From assembly GCA_036521995.1 (NCBI GenBank), contig DATDGR010000029.1:1-16750 (forward strand): a DNA stretch of 16,750 nt. The letters run 5' to 3'. The position numbers and the translations under genes were made by a program. This document shows, piece after piece, positions 13,303 to 16,750 of the stretch. The notes under the pieces are model-generated. The model did not search any database. It was not told the DNA's origin and saw only the letters and a list, made by a program, of their open reading frames with translations. The stretch's first letter is position 1, and each line of letters starts with the position of its first letter. The DNA is from Gp13-AA77 sp036521995. Lineage in GTDB: Bacteria; Acidobacteriota; Terriglobia; UBA7540.

Positions 13303-15825
13303 CTATTCTGTCCTCAGCGCGCGCATGGGATCGATCGAAGCCGCGCGCCGGGCGGGAACAAATCCCGCGAACAGGGCGCAGGCAGCGAGGACGACGGCCG
13401 CGAGGCCCAGAATCGCCGGGTCATGGCTCTTGACGCCGTAGAGTTGACTTGAGAGCAGGCGGCCGCCCGCGAGCGCTACCGGAATGCCCACCGCGAGGCC
13501 CACCGCGAGCTGGATCATCGCCCCGCTTAGCACTAGTCGCAGTACATTCTTGCGATTCGCGCCCAGCGCCATGCGGATGCCGATCTCGCTGGTCCGCCGC
13601 GCCACCGAGTATGACGTGACGCCATAGAGACCCACGCAGGCCAGGATTAAAGCGAGGAATCCGAAGAGCTCCGTGAGGCGCGCGATCAGCCGGTCCTGAT
13701 TGAAATTACGCGCGACTTGCTCACTGAGGCTGATCACGTCGAACACGTTGAGGTTCGGATTGATGTCGGCGAGGGTTCGGCGCACATTGGCTTCGAGATT
13801 CTGCGGTTTACCGGCTACGCGCAGCTCGATGTCGCCAATGTAGTGCGACCCCAACATGAAAGCCAGCTTCGGATCCTTCGCCATTTGCAGGAAGGGCAGA
13901 AAGCACGTGGGGTAGGCGGGCTCGCGCGCATCCTGGTACTTCGCGTCTTCCGTGATGCCGACGATCTCAAGATCGCCCGCGTTGCGGGCATCTCCGAAAC
14001 CGAAATGCCTGCCGATGGGGTCTTCTTTGGGGAAAAACTTGCGGACGAAAGCTTCGTTCACCACGGCAACTTGGCGCGAAGTCGGCGTATCCTCTTCGCC
14101 AATGGTGCGGCCGCGCAGCAGTGGCGTGCCGATGGTCTCGAAATAGTGCGGTCCCACGCGCTCAAAGGACGAGTCGATCTGCTCATCGGGCGGGTGTCCC
14201 TCAATGTGAATGTTCAGGCTCCAGTTGTCACCCCGCATCGGGCTGTAGAGTGAGTAGCTGGCGCCGATCACGCCGGGGATTTGCTGAAGGCTTTGCTCGA
14301 TCTGCTGGTACAGGCCGTAAAGCTTTTCGGGCTTGTAGCCGTTGAGATTGGCGTTCAACCGCACAATCACCCGGCCTTCCGGTTCGAAGCCGAACTTCTG
14401 GTTCTCGAGGTTGCGCAGGGATTCGGTGAGCAGGCCGGCCCCAATCAACAGGACGGCGGACAGGGCCACTTGCAGCACCACCAGCGATCTGCGCGCGAGA
14501 GATCCGCGGTCGCGCGTCGAGCGTCCCGCGCCGCGCAGCGCTTCGATAGGATCGGAATGAGACGTGATCCAGGCGGGCGCCACCCCGAACACGATGCCGG
14601 TGACCAGCGAAAGCAGGAAGGCGAAGCCGAGCACGGGGAGAGAAGGCGTGGCGCTAATGGGTACAAAATGTGAGCCACGGAAGACCACCAGCAGAATCGT
14701 GCGCGTGCCCGCAAAAGCGACCGCCAGCCCGGCCAGGCCGCCCAGGACCGCCAGCAAGACGCTTTCCGTTATGATCTGCCGGATGAGCCTGCGCCGGGGA
14801 GCACCCAGCGCCACCCGGATCGCAGTCTCGAATCGCGTCGCGGCGCCACGTGCCAGCAGAAGATTGGCGATGTTGGCGCAGGCGATCAGGAGCACGAGGC
14901 CGGAGATGGTCATGAGCAGGCGCAAACCCGCGCCGGCATCTTGTTGCATATTCTCGACACCGCTCCCCGCGGGCGCCACCACGATGTGCTGCTGGCTGAG
15001 TTGGGCGCGATCGTGCACTGTAAGGTCGGGCTGGGAGCTCAACCATCGCTGCAATTGAACCGTAGCCTCGGATTGGACCCTAACCGGCTTGGCACCGGGC
15101 TTCAAGCGCCCGATGACGTAGAGCCAATGCATGCCGGGGTTGTTTAAGATCGCATTGGGTGCGTCGTGGGGGACCTCAGTGGAGAGCGGCATCCAGAAAT
15201 CTGGCGGGTCAGCGCGTAACTGGTCGCCGAAAAACCCCGGCGGCGCGATGCCGGACACCGTGTAAGGCACCTGGTCGATGTTGAGGATCGATCCGATCAC
15301 CGAGGGATCGAGGCCGAAGTTCTGCTGCCACGTGCGGTAGCTCATCACGACCACGGCGGGAGCGCCGGCTTTGTCATCCTCGGGCGTAATGACACTACCC
15401 GCGAAGGCCCTGAGGCCAAGGGTGGAGAAGTAGTTGCCCGAAACAAATTCTCCTATAAACGGCTCGGCGGGACCCGATGCGCTACCGCGACGGACGTTCA
15501 AGTTCTCCACGCCGCCCTGAAAGGCGGCCATCTGGCTGAATTCGGGCTGTTGGTCGCGGAACAGCTTGTACAAGTCATAGGAGTAAATGGCCCACTCGTT
15601 CTGAAGTCCGCCGATCACGCAGCAATTGCCATTGTTCCCGAGCCGGTAGAGCTCCTTGGGATTGGCCACCGGCAGGCTCTTGAGCATCACCGCGTCTACC
15701 AGCGTAAAGATGGCGGTGTTGGCGCCGATTCCGAGAGCAAGTGTGATAACACAGACTATTGCGAACCCTGGGGATTGCCGCAAGCGGCGGAATCCGTAGC
15801 GAAGGTCCTGCATCAACGTGGGCAT
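13303..15825 (-). CDS. MacB/FtsX-like ABC permease of the acidobacterial duplicated orphan permease (ADOP) family
   Basis: An 840-residue inner-membrane protein from the ATG at 15825, with GGGAGG upstream; a longer frame to 15930 adds nonconserved residues. MQDLRYGFRRLRQSPGFAIV is the ADOP hallmark, followed by TM1 (ALGIGANTAIFTLVDAVML). A periplasmic MacB-PCD domain spans about residues 50-290. A first FtsX core (about 300-418) includes ACANIANLLLARGAATRFET and IRVALGAPRRRLIRQ. A second periplasmic domain spans about 450-710, and a second FtsX core (about 717-825) includes VGLYGVTSYSVARRTSEIGI and ends in RRAASIDPMRALRTE. No ATPase gene is adjacent, as is usual for this family. The substrate is unknown. 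Confidence 0.93.
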   Translation of the reverse strand: MPTLMQDLRYGFRRLRQSPGFAIVCVITLALGIGANTAIFTLVDAVMLKSLPVANPKELYRLGNNGNCCVIGGLQNEWAIYSYDLYKLFRDQQPEFSQMAAFQGGVENLNVRRGSASGPAEPFIGEFVSGNYFSTLGLRAFAGSVITPEDDKAGAPAVVVMSYRTWQQNFGLDPSVIGSILNIDQVPYTVSGIAPPGFFGDQLRADPPDFWMPLSTEVPHDAPNAILNNPGMHWLYVIGRLKPGAKPVRVQSEATVQLQRWLSSQPDLTVHDRAQLSQQHIVVAPAGSGVENMQQDAGAGLRLLMTISGLVLLIACANIANLLLARGAATRFETAIRVALGAPRRRLIRQIITESVLLAVLGGLAGLAVAFAGTRTILLVVFRGSHFVPISATPSLPVLGFAFLLSLVTGIVFGVAPAWITSHSDPIEALRGAGRSTRDRGSLARRSLVVLQVALSAVLLIGAGLLTESLRNLENQKFGFEPEGRVIVRLNANLNGYKPEKLYGLYQQIEQSLQQIPGVIGASYSLYSPMRGDNWSLNIHIEGHPPDEQIDSSFERVGPHYFETIGTPLLRGRTIGEEDTPTSRQVAVVNEAFVRKFFPKEDPIGRHFGFGDARNAGDLEIVGITEDAKYQDAREPAYPTCFLPFLQMAKDPKLAFMLGSHYIGDIELRVAGKPQNLEANVRRTLADINPNLNVFDVISLSEQVARNFNQDRLIARLTELFGFLALILACVGLYGVTSYSVARRTSEIGIRMALGANRKNVLRLVLSGAMIQLAVGLAVGIPVALAGGRLLSSQLYGVKSHDPAILGLAAVVLAACALFAGFVPARRAASIDPMRALRTE

Positions 15826-16239
15826 GGCGCGCCTCCCAATGGATCGTACGGGAACGAAGCCGCCTGCGTTCCAATTAGACGGGCCCGCAGAAGGTCCGGG
15901 TAGCTGAGCCGCCGAGAGTTTCCAGGGCACCCGGGCATTTTAGATCCTGTTACGCGAAGCAGGGCTCACGCGAGGCAAGTGCAAGGCAAATCCCCTGTGC
16001 TGAGAGGGCCCGCCTTCGCACCGGGCCATATTCTAACCGAGTAGTAATAATTCGTCATGCTCATTGACCGATAATTCCAAAAGTCAAAATTGTATCTGAT
16101 TGATTCCAAGCGACCTCCCAGGTCTGTTTGTTAGGCTTTCGGGCCCGGCAACCCCCGGATCGACCTGTCCAGAACACCCAACCGGCCGCGATCCGGCGCG
16201 CGGCGGGGACCCTGAAAAGCCGCGGATAGCTTGATGCCG
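15826..16239. other. Intergenic region between ADOP gene and hicA remnant
   Basis: The first 100 bases are the leader of the permease gene; TAAAAT on the minus strand (15942-15937) could be a -10 but no -35 fits. An inverted repeat GGCCCG/CGGGCC lies at 16007-16027. Positions 16028-16110 are clearly more AT-rich than the rest of the window. No coding sequence or RNA gene was recognised. Confidence 0.5.
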
Positions 16240-16451
16240 TCAGAGCAGCTTGCGGAATTCATCGAGGCTAAGGCCAGCGTCACGGACGATTCCTGTCATG
16301 GTCATGGCGTTGAGGGGGTCGTGCCTTGGAATCGTAATCTTGCGAATGCCGTCGGTCATAACGATGTGCTTGCCTTGTCGCAAGATCCGGAAGCCGCCTT
16401 TTCCAGGGTTCGAACTGCCGCCAGATGATTGACTCCGGGCAGCTTCGGCAC
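16240..16451 (-). pseudogene. hicA: HicA-type mRNA interferase toxin gene, frameshifted
   Basis: From a GTG at 16451, three bases after the hicB stop, the frame reads VPKLPGVNHLAAVRTLEKA. Family similarity then continues in a different frame as GFRILRQGKHIVMTDGIRK, ITIPRHDPLNAMTMTGIVRD and AGLSLDEFRKLL, ending at the TGA 16242-16240. Inserting one G near 16394-16397 restores a continuous HicA of about 70 residues. HicA toxins are small dsRBD-fold RNases whose active His sits in G-[SK]-H; that His is present here in GKHIVM. The break follows about residue 19, before the catalytic residue, so the gene as read makes no active toxin. A sequencing error is the main alternative. Confidence 0.75.
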
Positions 16452-16454
16452 CAG

Positions 16455-16652
16455 CTAAACGGCGACCTCGATTTCCCGAATCTCGGCGCCGTCGAGTTGC
16501 TCTACCTGCGCGTCCAGATAATCCCGAATGGCATCGGCGATGTTCGCGAGCGCCTCTTGCTGGGTTGCCCCTTGTGACCAGCAGCCCGGCAAGCTCGGTG
16601 CGGAAACAGCAAAGCCTTCTTCTGACGGGTAAAGCACAACCTTGACCTTCAT
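16455..16652 (-). CDS. hicB: HicB family antitoxin
   Basis: The ATG at 16652, with AGGAG seven bases upstream, gives 65 residues: KVKVVLYPSEEGFAVSAPSL, PGCWSQGATQQEALANIADA, IRDYLDAQVEQLDGAEI. This is the partial RNase-H-like fold of HicB (beta strands, the PGC-S-GxTxxEAL motif, then a helix). HicB antitoxins bind and block HicA and often repress their own operon. No DNA-binding domain follows here, as is common in short HicBs. The open frame runs further upstream to 16748, but those residues do not belong to the family. It is intact and lies before the frameshifted hicA, in the B-A order. Confidence 0.87.
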   Translation of the reverse strand: MKVKVVLYPSEEGFAVSAPSLPGCWSQGATQQEALANIADAIRDYLDAQVEQLDGAEIREIEVAV

Positions 16653-16750
16653 TCGACGCTCCTGCCGCCTGTATACGCAAATCCTCTGGCTTCGTCTAAC
16701 GGCCCCATGCCCGAAACTCAGCAGCCGAAAGGGAAGCCCGGCAATCACTC

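Noticed and set aside
16402..16425. tRNA-like GGTTCGAA (T-loop resemblance)
   Set aside because: It lies inside the hicA remnant and no acceptor, D or anticodon arms can be drawn around it.

Overview
The window looks like a chromosomal segment of an Acidobacteriota bacterium, probably of the Bryobacterales/Solibacter type. The evidence is high GC content, an acidobacterial duplicated orphan permease (ADOP-type MacB/FtsX protein), an outer-membrane barrel protein with an N-terminal carboxypeptidase-regulatory-like domain, twin-arginine TIM-barrel proteins, and an extracytoplasmic MsrB of a type I associate with this phylum. No rRNA, tRNA or CRISPR array was seen. The taxonomic call is an inference from family content.

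Layout. Positions 1-1133 hold the tail of an unidentified membrane protein, a DUF202 membrane protein (+) and a small exported SLBB-domain protein (-). Positions 1352-3428 hold a compact methionine sulfoxide repair operon: Tat-exported msrB, lipoprotein msrA and the heme membrane protein msrQ. holA follows on the same strand (3486-4607). Then come convergent rpsT (S20) with a clear promoter and a small membrane protein. Positions 5298-7418 (-) encode a porin-like outer-membrane protein. About 800 bases without an intact gene follow (7419-8217). They contain several dyads, a fourfold 11-base direct repeat, and a decayed antitoxin-like fragment. Next are a small exported ORFan with an internal repeat (8218-8697), an internally deleted IS6-family remnant (about 8871-9296), a Tat-exported TIM-barrel protein (9483-10349), an FAD amine oxidase (-), a divergent MFS exporter (+), the ADOP permease (-), and at the right edge a hicB-hicA pair (-) whose toxin gene is frameshifted.

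How the genes work together. The most coherent system is msrB-msrA-msrQ. MsrQ normally passes electrons to the periplasmic molybdoenzyme MsrP, but no msrP lies here. The MsrB instead carries an N-terminus that looks like the MsrP Tat leader. Both the MsrB and the MsrA lack the usual resolving cysteine, and both appear to be exported. This suggests, but does not prove, an envelope repair module in which MsrQ serves thiol-type reductases or supports an MsrP encoded elsewhere. The rest of the window is mostly single transcription units with little functional linkage.
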